Shown here one piece after another: positions 10,207 to 20,410 of a DNA stretch of 64,000 bases (its first letter is position 1; the number at the start of each line of letters is the position of its first letter). Origin of the DNA: Isoetes taiwanensis. Its lineage: Eukaryota; Streptophyta; Lycopodiopsida; Isoetales; Isoetaceae. Both the position numbers and the translations under genes were made by a program. The DNA is taken from contig JAJEKV010000002.1 of assembly GCA_021234155.1 (NCBI GenBank), positions 43,513,203 through 43,577,202 of the forward strand. The letters are read 5' to 3'. The notes beneath the pieces are model-generated. The model saw only the letters and a list, made by a program, of their open reading frames with translations, was not told the origin of the DNA and did no database searches.

Positions 10207-10879
10207 ATAACATCGACCTAATCTTGGGCGACTAATGAATCTGTATCAGGCCATATAATCAAAGGTAAAATTGGCCCCCATATTTTTGGTAAAATATCCA
10301 CCCAAAACCATAATATTAGAACAGAAGTCATTTCCTTATGAAGTACCCTTGCTAAAAACCTTAGCAACCAAGGTAAGCATACAAGGCAAGCCAAAAAATA
10401 ATTTTTTCTAGATCGTCCAAGGCCCATCGTCTTTGATCTATGGCACTTGTTTGGCCCTAAGGCTTGGAGACCATGTTACAAATCTCCTAAGAACTCTGTC
10501 GTCCGTGCTTACAAGGTGGAGCTCAAAAATATCACAAGTGCCCTAAATATGATAGGCTATTAATGACTTTGTATTTGGCCTTACGGTAGAAAGGCTTATA
10601 GAAAGCCACACATCCAAAACGTAATGGCAAATATGTAACAAGCCAATACCTTATTCAACATTGACTTGGTCATGGTAGCATTTAAAGGTTTAGCAATGGC
10701 TTGTCTCACTTAATGATTATAAGGAAATCTTAGAAGTTCTTGACAAGATTAACTAATCAATCTTTAATTCTATAGTGCATTAGCATTGGCTTTATCAGCA
10801 CGAAAAGACGCATCAAGTCCAAGCAATTTGACTAGGACTAGGATTAGGACTAGGACTTTGACAATATGATGGGTAAACT

Positions 10880-10974
10880 GCATTGGGGAGGGGGTTTCTT
10901 GGAATAAACCCCCTAGCGGCCGCCCGCAGCGACGTCGCTAGGGGGTTTATTTCAGGAAACCTCCAAGCCAATGC
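10880..10974. repeat. Foldback hairpin element C (95 bp)
   Basis: Outer arms GCATTGG (10880-10886) and CCAATGC (10968-10974) continue inward as GGGTTTCTTGGAATAAACCC against GGGTTTATTTCAGGAAACC, then TAGCG/CGCTA, around a GC-rich loop. Architecture and length match elements at 1166 and 59775, but the sequence differs. It lies in a gene-free stretch. Confidence 0.8.
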
Positions 10975-11173
10975 ACTTAACAACATAAATGTACCGAAGA
11001 CCGATTTTTTTGCTACGTGGCAATTTTTTAAAAGTTTTTAGCAGGCTTGCCTAACCCCTCCTGCAACGATTGTTGCAATTCTAGCCTATCCACATGCCTG
11101 TCATGTCATGATAAAAATGATGTGGGATGAAGCGCATAAAAGAATTGCCAACATAGCTATTCCCCAAAAATTG

Positions 11174-11758
11174 TGATTTGCACTAATATTTTTTTTTTTT
11201 TTTTTTGAAGAACTGTGTCATCAATATATTAAAAGAATGGTAATGTTACAAAGCAAGTGAGGAGGAAGGAGAACTGCCCCAAAGAGACAGCGATACCTCG
11301 ACACTCCACAACAAACTCACAAAAAACCGCAACTCCCATCTTTGCACAAACCACCATCACCATCTACAACACCCAAGAAGTCCCGCCAAATGGCAAACTT
11401 CCGCTCTATTAATCCCGGGAACACCAGAAAGCTTTGAAATGGCTTGTATCTGAGTCGAGGAATCAGAGAGGCTGCAGACTGCTGAATCCCCTGAAAGATC
11501 CACAACCGTCGCCGCTTCCAAATCAACCACACCAACCAAGCCACGCACAGATGCAAGGCTTGCTGCCGCAAGAGCGGCCAAGCACCAGGATACACATGAA
11601 GCAACAACTGATGACTAGTCAATCTCACCTGAAATAGAGCCCTGACCCAATCCCAGGCAGCCTGCAAGTGAGGGCATAAAACCAGACAATGCTCCACAGT
11701 CTCACGATGAAGGCCACAACAAGGGCAAAGAGGGCTCACATGATTTGCACTAATATTT
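11174..11758 (-). mobile_element. 5'-truncated LINE with 18-bp target-site duplication
   Basis: TGATTTGCACTAATATTT is present at 11174-11191 and 11741-11758, a perfect 18-bp target duplication. Between them the plus strand begins with a T run (poly(A) tail of a minus-strand element). The minus ORF 11317-11739 encodes the extreme C-terminus of a plant LINE: CPCCGLHRETVEHCLVLCPH, a cysteine-histidine zinc-binding motif with the C..C...E...H...C spacing, then AAWDWVRALF and a tryptophan-rich LVWLIWKRR. The start is truncated by incomplete reverse transcription, the usual LINE outcome. Low divergence of the duplication argues for a fairly recent insertion. Confidence 0.92.
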
Positions 11759-12579
11759 ATACATTATACCCATAAAAATTTACCGTTAAGGGCTAGGTCA
11801 AAATTTAAGGCTGTTAAATTATATGGCATACCACATCTTACATATTTTGCAAATTTGCCCTTAAAAGTAACTAGAAAAAGTACCTAGTGGTTGTTTGGCG
11901 AGGCGAGACATGTGGTTTCCTGTTAATTTGACCTACCCAGGCACATGTTTGGATGGCGTTAAAAGTGAGACGAATGTTTGCCCACTGCTTCAAGGAGGCA
12001 ATCCCTTGTGCTAGTCGGGGTAAATATCTATACCATTTGTCTTGAAAATTGAGATGTAAGGGTTGATTTTGTAGTTTACCCAAGAACTTGATGTTCCTTA
12101 AAGAAGTACTTTGTGACGTAATCGTTGTAATCATTATGCCTAAGTAATAGATGTGGTTGTCGATAGTTAGAACAAGAATTTGACTATGATTTGTTCCTTG
12201 ATATTGAACCTCCAGTTCAACACACTCGTAGTCGATTGGCCTAAGTACACACCAAAATAGCACTACTTAAGCACAACCACAATTCCATGCCTCCAATCTT
12301 TTTTTCCTAGTCCTTTTCTCCAAGCCTGGCCTACTGCTAGTTTTTTTTTTTTTGGATCTACCTTTCTCTTCTGGTGAGCGATGGATCGTGGTGAGCATTT
12401 TGCTTGCAGCTGCACTAAATGACGGATTTGGTGATAGATTTGGTGGCTATGATGATGGACTTGGCGACAGATTTGGTGGCTATGGCAAATTTTCTTTCTT
12501 CTGTGGAATGCCAAGTTCTTGCATTCTGTTTTTAGGTTAGTTTTATAGAGACCGTGAATCCTATTTGATGTGGAAGAAA

Positions 12580-13200
12580 CCAGTATAGCGGAGCTATGGC
12601 GCTATAGCATTTAGAGAACACCAGAAACACAAACCGAGCTCCATAGCCAGAGCTTTTCAAAGCGAAATATTACATTCTATCCAGAGCTTTAAACTATTCC
12701 CTTTCAGAAACAACTTTCTTGACGGAGCTCTAGCGACCAAGAACTTTCAGAAACAGCTTCCGGCTATGGCTCTGAGGTCCAACTCAGAAATAAGAAAACC
12801 TTCTGGAGGTTTCTTGGCAGAGCTCTAGCGGTGCCAGCTCCCGACCAGGGTGGTTTATGTTTTAAACAAAAGGATAAAAAACAAGAAAGTTCGACTTTGT
12901 GGGCATTTACGTAATAAATCTAATGAACACTTTGTGCTAGGGAACCGCCTAGTACGAGGGTTTTCGGCGGGAAACCGGCAGCAACGCCATCGCGAGTGGC
13001 GTTAGCTGCAAACAGCAGCACCGCTGCCGATTTCCCCCCCGAAACCCCGAGAACCAGGCGGCTCCCTCACGTAAACCCACCAGTGAGCAAAAATTCCGGC
13101 CACCTGGCAGAAGATTAATTTCTTTTTTTTTCGGCACTTTTTTTTACCTTCTTTCTTGCTCAGCTATGGCGGAGCACCAGAGCTTTGGCGATGGCGCTAT
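12580..13200 (+). repeat. Scattered GAGCTATGGCG / GAGCTCTAGCG motifs around hairpin D
   Basis: Variants of GAGCTATGGCG or GAGCTCTAGCGG recur about six times (about 12590, 12725, 12822, 13161 and shorter forms), on both sides of the hairpin at 12940-13066. Similar AGAGCTATGG and TTGCCATAG words occur near 59955-60060 next to another hairpin. They may be subterminal binding sites of a transposon family; the element's ends were not found. 11759-12580 shows no gene I can support. Confidence 0.35.
12940..13066. repeat. Foldback hairpin element D (127 bp) with nested inner palindrome
   Basis: Outer arms GGGAACCGCCTAG pair with the inverted right arm GGGAGCCGCCTGG, and pairing continues through GGGTTT and GAAACCGGCAGC. 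The loop itself holds a second palindrome, AACGCCA and TGGCGTT around seven bases. The minus ORF here is a by-product. Same architecture as A, C and G. Confidence 0.8.
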
Positions 13201-13743
13201 GTCATTCCGTCGAGGCGCTTAATGATTTGACGACTTTTTGGAGCTGATTGTATCTGGCGCTTCCCTTGGATCGACTTTTTTGGCGTTAGGGAGGTTTTCT
13301 TTGAAGATCAAGGTCTGTTTTCTTTGTTGCAGGCAAGTTTTCGGCCGTGCTTGCCTCCTTTTTGTTCTTGCCTTCCTGCTTGCTTGTTTCTAACAAATGT
13401 TTATCTTTCTTGTAGGTGATCCTGAAGTATTACCTTCATCCCCGACTTTATGGCTTCATTCCTCGAGTTTCTTGCTTCATTCATCGACTTTCTTGCTTCA
13501 TTCGTCGAGTTTCTGGCTCTGTTACAAGGTTGCAGTAGGTTGCAGTTGTTCGTTCTGTTATGGAACCTCGTGGTCTAAAGTTTAAGCTGGAGGTTTCCTA
13601 GGTTGGAGGTTTCTTAGTTTTTGGAGCTACAGTAAACCTGTGCGTTTCTATAAGGTAAATTTTCTATGTTTTTGCATGCATGTATGTTTTGTAAGTTGCA
13701 TGTATGTTTTGTAAGTTGCATGCGGTAGGTTAACACATTTAAT

Positions 13744-13953
13744 TTGTTATTACAAGAGCTAATGGCAATGGAGGAAGCAAGGTGCTTGTTAATTTGTTAT
13801 TGTTTTGGACTAGCCCTTGCTTATGCTGCTGTAAGTATCAGTCCTTCTTTTTCCTTGGATTTGGGGCCTGAAATGAACATTCTGGACGATAATATGCTTG
13901 AGGATGAGACGGTTGCTGCGGAGAAGTTAATTCAGAATACCAAACTGTACTGA
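13744..13953 (+). CDS. Small unrecognised ORF (69 residues)
   Basis: A 69-codon ORF has a hydrophobic start (LLICYCFGLALAYAA) that could be a membrane or signal segment, then an acidic stretch (MNILDDNMLEDETVAAEKL). The acidic part, with its D-N-x-L-x-x-E spacing, faintly resembles the N-terminus of the Crypton-like ORF at 60613. Both follow a GC-rich hairpin by several hundred bases. That may be coincidence. Upstream, 13450-13520 carries three imperfect copies of TTCATTCGTCGAGTTTC. Treat as a weak candidate. Confidence 0.2.
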   Translation: MLLQELMAMEEARCLLICYCFGLALAYAAVSISPSFSLDLGPEMNILDDNMLEDETVAAEKLIQNTKLY

Positions 13954-14017
13954 AAAATCAAATTGTCTGAACGATATCAGTTATCTGAATTTGATCTTTG
14001 ATCTTAATCTATTGTTT

Positions 14018-14215
14018 GATCACTTAGTGGTCCATTTTTGTAATCTGTTGTTTGATCTTTGATCTTAATCTGTTGTTTGATCACTATCAGTGATCAATTT
14101 TGAGGCATTAAATTTTGATCACTCAGTGGTCCATTTTTGTAATCTGTTGTTTGATCTTTGATCTTAATCTGTTGTTTGATCATTATCAGTGGTCGAGTTT
14201 GAGGCATTAAAATTT
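14018..14215 (+). repeat. 99-bp tandem duplication
   Basis: Two copies of a unit starting GATCACTTAGTGGTCC and containing TGTTTGATCTTTGATC, themselves built from shorter TTTGATC words. The second starts at 14117. A short hairpin GGCGGTGCTG/CGGCGCCGCC follows at 14238. No gene. Confidence 0.8.
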
Positions 14216-14599
14216 GAGACAAAATTTTAATGTACTTGTGGCGGTGCTGTAAGCGGCGCCGCCAGAAACCTACAACCCAAAAAATACATGTTTTAAACAA
14301 TTAAGCCAAAATCCAGGAATTTTGGCTCCCTGTTGGTAACTTCAAATGGATGTATTTTGATCTCGTAGAAAAAGATATTGCAGGTAAACATTTCTAGCCG
14401 AATCCGCCTAGGCTGCCAGAGGTTTATTCAAGCTCGCAACTCTGGAATTTGCCGGAATGAAGTTATCAAGCAGAAATTTGCCAGATTATGTCTATTTGGA
14501 GCAACAGATGAAATTATAGTATCTGTGCAGGTGTTTTGTTTTTGAATCTTTACATGATTTCAAAGCAAGTTTTTGATCTTAAGAATTCTGAAGCGAACC

Positions 14600-14700
14600 T
14601 TTTTTTTTTTTTTTTTTTTTTTTGATGAACGTGGACCTTTATTACTCAAATGAATACAAAGAGTACATGGGGGACTCAAAACCCAGTATCATCGATCACA
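14600..14700 (-). mobile_element. Poly(T) start of a probable short LINE 3' fragment
   Basis: A run of about 24 T at 14600-14623 is followed by GATGAACGTGGACC, which is how minus-strand retroposon tails begin. The body is too short to show a domain and no target duplication was found, so this could also be a simple homopolymer. Confidence 0.3.
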
Positions 14701-15415
14701 TAAGTCTGTAATTTTTTTGATGATCAATGATAAAAGCTCATTATTCACTGTTGTAAATAACTTTGTAAAAAAAAACAGTGTAATCTCTGTAATAGCAGTG
14801 TACAGAAGCAGTGTTAATCTTAATTTACGATTGTAAATAAACTTGCCGCCGAGAAACGCAGGGGAAAATAACCTATTTTAAACAAACATCAAAAAATCGA
14901 GGAATTTCGCCTTCCGACGGTTTAAGATTAAGAAAACTAGTATTGCCATTTCCTTTAATCCTATTAGTTGCATCCTTTTTTGCCAAACCGATCTAGTTTC
15001 TGAAGCAAAATAAATCCAAGTGAATAGTTGTCCATGCATTTAAATTCTAACAGATTCTTTTGAGGCACAATCATTAGGCAAAAATGTGAATGCAAGAGTA
15101 ACCTTTTGTTCCGATGGCTTAGGAAATTATGGTATATTCCAGAATGATGCAATGGCTACGTGGCCGCAAAACCAAAAGAAGGTTCGGGAATTCTCAGGAA
15201 CCCTGGCTCGGCAGACGTATTTAGAGTTCCATTCTTTTCTCAGCCCCTTTGTCAAGCGCTCGCTTGATTTTGCGCCCTATCGATATACTGGATCCGTCTC
15301 ATTACCTACGGCATCTTCTCCTGGATTTTACAAGTTCTATCAGGTTGATTTTTGGCATTTGTAGATCAGATTAGGTTGATTGCTTGCGCCGCTTCTCAGA
15401 TTTTTTGGCTCAAAA

Positions 15416-18400
15416 ATGAGTGTAGTAGGATTTGACGTAGGTAATGAGAGTTGTGTAGTGGGAGTAGCCAGACAAAGGGGAATTGATGTGGTTCTTAATG
15501 AGGAATCCAAAAGGGAAACACCGGCCATGGTGTCATTTGGCGACAAGCAGAGATTTCTTGGCACTGCTGCTGCCGGTTCTGCAACTATGAATCCCAAAAA
15601 TACTATATCTCAAATCAAGCAGCTTATAGGAAGGAATTTTAGGGATCCTGAGGTACAAAGGACTTTGCAAATGCTGCCTTTTAATGTAGTTCAGGGCCCT
15701 GATGGAACTCCATTAATAAATGTGGAGTATTTAGGTGAGACCCGTTCTTATACCCCAACCCAGTTGTTGGGAATGGTGCTCTCCAACTTGAAATCAATAG
15801 CAGAAAAAAATTTGGGTACTCATGTTGTGGATTGTGTAATTGGGGTCCCTGTGTTCTTCACAGAGCTCCAAAGGCGAGCTGTTCTACATGCTGCTAAAAT
15901 CGCCAAGCTGCATCCTTTGCGTCTCATGCACGAGACCACTGCAACGGCTTTAGCATATGGTATATATAGAACTGATTTGCCAGAAAATGATCCTATTCAT
16001 GTTGTTTTTGTTGATATGGGGCATGCTAGCATGCAAGTTTGTGTGGTTGCTTTCAAAAAGGGACACCTTCAGGTATTGGCGCATTCCTTTGATCGTTGCT
16101 TGGGTGGACGAGATTTTGATGAGGTATTGTTCAATCATTTTGCAGCCAAGTTTAAGGAAGAATATAAGATAGATGTAGTTACCAATGTCCGTGCAAGTCA
16201 GAGGTTAAGAACAGCCTGTGAGAAACTGAAGAAGGTGCTTAGTGCTAATCCAGAAGCACCCATAAATATTGAATGCTTGATGGATGAAAAGGATGTCCGA
16301 GGTTTCATAAAGAGGGAAGAGTTTGAAAAGCTTGCTGCTCCGATATTAGATCGGATTAAAGCTCCTCTTCAGAAGGCTTTAGATGAGTCAGGTCTCTCTC
16401 TCGACAAAATAAATTCAGTTGAGGTTGTTGGATCTGGCTCAAGGATTCCAGCGGTAATTCGAATTATAACAACTACTTTTAATAGAGAACCTAAAAGGTC
16501 ACTGAATGCCAGCGAGTCTGTTGCAAGAGGTTGTGCTCTTCAATGTGCAATGCTAAGTCCAACGTTCCGTGTGAAAGAGTTCCAGGTATGTTGCTAATTT
16601 AATAATTTGTTTTGGCAGTCCTGTTGCCTTTTATTTGTTACCTTGCCTGACACAACTATTTTGTTAGGTCCAAGATGCATTCCCATTCCCTGTTGCTTTA
16701 TCTTGGAAGGGCTCAGCACCAGAGGTTGAGGATGGTGTAGAAGAAACGCATGCAAAAGATATTGTTTTCAAGAAAGGGAATGCTATTCCAAGTACCAAGG
16801 TATTGACATTCTTCAGATCGGGGACCTTCACAATTGATGCTCTGTACGCTGATCCAAGGGATTTGCCACCTGGAACCCCCGCAAAAATTAGTACATTTAC
16901 GGTATGTGCAATAAGTACGACTCTTATGGGTTTTATGATTCTTCCACTGAGAGAGAATGAGGCACTATAGTTAGGTCTAATATTATAGTTTACATCTCAT
17001 GATTGTTCTCTCTTTACAGATAGGTCCTTTCGCTTCTAAGGTTGAACGGCCAAAGATAAAGGTCAAGATTCGTCTCAACCTTCATGGAATTATTTCTGTG
17101 GAATCTGCTACTGTGAGTGCACATCACCCAATGCTTCAGCTTGTAATGGTGGTAAGAGAGGGAATGTCTTATGATGCGAATTATGATGCTGCAGCTTTAT
17201 GAAGAGGAGGATGTTGAAATTCCAGTACCCACTAAAGAAACAACTGCAATGGAAACTGATAAAGATGAGAAAGGTCCTCTTGAAGATAAGGATGTTAAAA
17301 TGGAGGGTGCCAATGGTGCGGAACCATCTCCAACGGTTGATCATTCAGAAGCCAATGCCACAAAAATGGAGTGTGATCCTATCAAGGTTTTACTCAATAC
17401 TTTAATATCATGAATGAGCCTTTTAGTTTCTAAAATCGTGAATGAGCGTTTTAGATTTTAGACCTGCAGTTGCAATATCAGATCTCTCTCTGGCATGTAT
17501 AAAAGCAAGAAAAAGGCTTTATCATTTTACTTTGTTGGTCATTATCTAATGCTATAATTTGATGTGCAGCCTGAGCCCACAAAGAAGAAAAAGACAAAGA
17601 AAATTGATGTTGCTGTTGGTGAGGCTATATTTGGGGGTTTGTCAGACTCTGCGCTGGAAAAAGCAGTTGAACATGAATACGAACTTGCACTTCAAGATCG
17701 GGTAATGGAAGAGACAAAGGATAAGAAGAATGCCCTAGAGGCCTATGTATATGATACCCGGAACAAGGTACTCTTAGACTCTTTGATGAAACTGTGATGT
17801 GCCAAGTTTGCAAGCTCTTCTTACCTTTTAGTGATATGTAGATATACGAGAAGCTGCAAGACTACATTACCGATGTAGAACGAACAGAGTTGATGCAGCG
17901 GCTTCAAGAAACGGAAGATTGGCTCTACGAGGAAGGTGAAGATCAAACAAAGGGTGTTTATATTGAAAAGCTGGCTGATTTGAAGAAGGTATGATTCCCC
18001 TATAATTTTATTAGTTTTGAACTTTTGCATATGGTCTGTAATTTTTGCATTTTTGCAGCTTGGAGATCCTATTGAAGAAAGGCACAAGGAAGCTGAAGCA
18101 CGGCACCCAGCAATTGAACAACTATTATATTGTGTCAATAGCTTCCGTGAGGCAGCATCTTCCAAGGATGCAAAGTACGACCATATAGATGTTGCCGAGA
18201 AAGATAAGGTAAATAAATGTACGTTACATAGAATATTGTCTCTTTTACGTCAATCATATCCTCATATATGAATTGTTATCAACGTGCAGGTGATTGTAGA
18301 ATGTAACAAAGCTGAGGAATGGTTGGCTGATAAACGTCGGCAACAAGATGCCTTGCCACTCTCTGCAAATCCTGTGTTAGTTTCTGGGGATATCAGAAAG

Positions 18401-18703
18401 AAGGCGGAAGTGTTGGATCGGTGAGTTTTCAGAAGTTCTTTTTTTAAATATATATTGTTCTTGATGTTTGTTTCTGATTTGCCTTGCCCGTTGAACAGTT
18501 TTTGCAAACCCATAATGACAAAGCCGAAGCCTGCTCCTCCTAAAGCTCCTCCTGCCCAGACTCCAGAGCCAAAAACAGCAGAAAAAAAGGATAAAACTGG
18601 TTTTCCAGGAGGGGACGTACCAGGTGGAACTGAGGCACCTTCAGAAGCTATGGATACAGATGCTACAGGAGAAGATGCTGATAGAATGCAAACCGATACA
18701 TAG
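15416..18703 (+). CDS. HSP110: Hsp110-class Hsp70-like chaperone, nine coding exons
   Basis: The start MSVVGFDVGNESC is the usual N-terminus of plant cytosolic Hsp110 proteins (Arabidopsis HSP70-14/15/16 group). Coding exons bounded by GT-AG: 15416-16585, 16668-16901, 17020-17112, 17195-17386, 17570-17767, 17842-17988, 18059-18208, 18290-18420, 18499-18703; seven junctions are phase 0 and the last is phase 2. The product is 839 residues, close to the family's roughly 830. Residues 1-390 form the ATPase domain (MHETTATALAYG, VFVDMGHASMQV, VVGSGSRIPAV). A beta-sandwich follows, then an acidic linker (about 470-560), a lysine-rich patch (PTKKKKTK), a helical bundle with DWLYEEGED, and an acidic tail. 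These proteins act as nucleotide-exchange factors for Hsp70 and hold unfolded proteins. A methionine-less extension upstream is not used. Confidence 0.96.
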
Positions 18704-19318
18704 ATCTTCCTGTAGTTGTATACAATCAGTCCAATTGATGGGATCAAAACCTGCTAATCAAGTACTGCGATAGTAGGTTAAAGTTTATACTTATCCATTA
18801 TTTCTGCCGTATGGGTACTGTTTTCTGCTGTTCTCAATTTGTTTTGCAGTGCAGATGTTTTGTCTGCAAGTTGTCTCTGCCATGTGGCAGTTAATGATGC
18901 TTTCTTCATAGTAAAATACGGCAATACTGCAGGAGAGTTAAAACTGTAAAGGAATGGAATACATTACAGTTACTGGAGTTCTTTTTGAAGTTAGGAGGAA
19001 ACGTGACAAGGATTGATAGGTTGGGGTTCAAAAAGAGTAAGACCGTCGTTTTTTTGTGCTAGACGTTTTGGTCTGGGCAAACCTTTTTAACCCGATCGGG
19101 ACTCGAAATATTTGGATATCAAAATATTTGGTTATTTCCAGTTCTCAAACGGAAATTGGTGTCGTCCCTGTGAAAACATGTATAGAAGTTTACTAGTTAG
19201 GGTCTGGATTTTTGACTGAACCCTGGAAAATTTTGAACCAACCCTGCTGTGAGCAAAAATTAATATAAGTCCAGGAAAAATGCGAGATGTGCAATGGCTG
19301 GCTGCTACCAAGGGCCTA

Positions 19319-19494
19319 CTAGTGTAGATAGCTTAAAAATGAAAGCAGTTGTGACCTATTAGTGTAGTTAGCTTAAAAATGAAAGCAGTTGTGACCTATT
19401 AGTGTAGTTAGCTTAAAACTGAAAGCAGTTGTGAGGTCTAGTTTCCATTGTGTAGATAGCTTAAAAATGAAAGCAGTTGTGAGGTCTAGTTTCG
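19319..19494 (+). repeat. Minisatellite, four units of about 40-48 bp
   Basis: Four units start GTGTAGATAGCTTAAAAATG or a one-base variant and share GAAAGCAGTTGTGA. The first two end ACCTATTA; the last two carry AGGTCTAGTTT. It lies about 600 bp past the chaperone stop codon. 18704-19318 holds the chaperone 3' untranslated region and otherwise nothing. Confidence 0.88.
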
Positions 19495-19855
19495 AGGTCT
19501 AGTTTCCATTGCATCTGGCTGTTGTACAAGAGCAAGGCTTATTTTCCATTGCATGTGGCTAAGCAAAAAACTATGTAAGAGAAAAAAATGCAACATATGC
19601 AATGGCTTTTGTATGAGTTAAAAAATTGCAACATAAAAATAATGGATAGCTAAGGTTTCTTTATGTCAAAGGGCAAAAAGAAGGGGGCAAAAGTTTGAAT
19701 GAAATTTGAGGTCACAAAACATCAAAGATGATTGCAACTAAAAGTAGGCCTAACCCAACCAAGGGTTTTGAGTACAAAACAAAGGTCATAAGTATAAATG
19801 AAATTTGAGGTCACAAAACATGAATGCCACTATAGGTAACCCAAGCAGGGGTTCC

Positions 19856-19949
19856 TAGGCCACTAGTCAAAAAGTCTTGTTGGCACATTGCCCATTCTTT
19901 TGTAGGCCACTAGTCAAAAAGTCTTGTTGGCACATTGCCCATTCTTTTG
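19856..19949 (+). repeat. 47-bp perfect tandem duplication
   Basis: Two identical units begin TAGGCCACTAGTCAAAAAGT and end CCCATTCTTTTG. Identity over 47 bp suggests recent slippage or duplication. A longer-spaced repeat TGAAATTTGAGGTCACAAAA occurs at about 19699 and 19799. Confidence 0.9.
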
Positions 19950-20410
19950 TAGCCTTGCGTCTCGAACCTTGCATAGCTCCTAAGGTTGTTGGGTGAACGG
20001 AATTGGGAAGAGGTTTTCCATCATAGGAAAAGTTACTCCATGTTGTAGCACATGCAGCCTATCCCACACGCAGAAAATTGCACTAGAATATGACTTGGTC
20101 GATCTGATCATTGAGTGCCAATTCTTCTTTCTTTCCTTTTTCTCTGTGCTTTAAAGGTTCTAGGGCTTAGTCTATATGTTGTATTCGTAAAAAAATGTGC
20201 AGTTGTCTCCGTATCTAAACAAGAGCATGTTTCTTATACCCCCCACTATACGTAAGTTCAAATTTCGGTCTTGCTTCCCTCTCATCTTGCCAATTCCAAA
20301 ACAATGGTTATAGGGCAAGGCACACAATTTGCCCCCTAAAGTTCCAATGTTATCATGTATTGTTGACTATGTTTTTGGCATGTTTTCTTGATTTTTGCTT
20401 TTTATATTTG

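Noticed and set aside
18262-18747. 161-residue minus ORF across the end of the chaperone gene
   Set aside because: It is the antisense of exons 8-9 of the HSP110 gene and has no support of its own.
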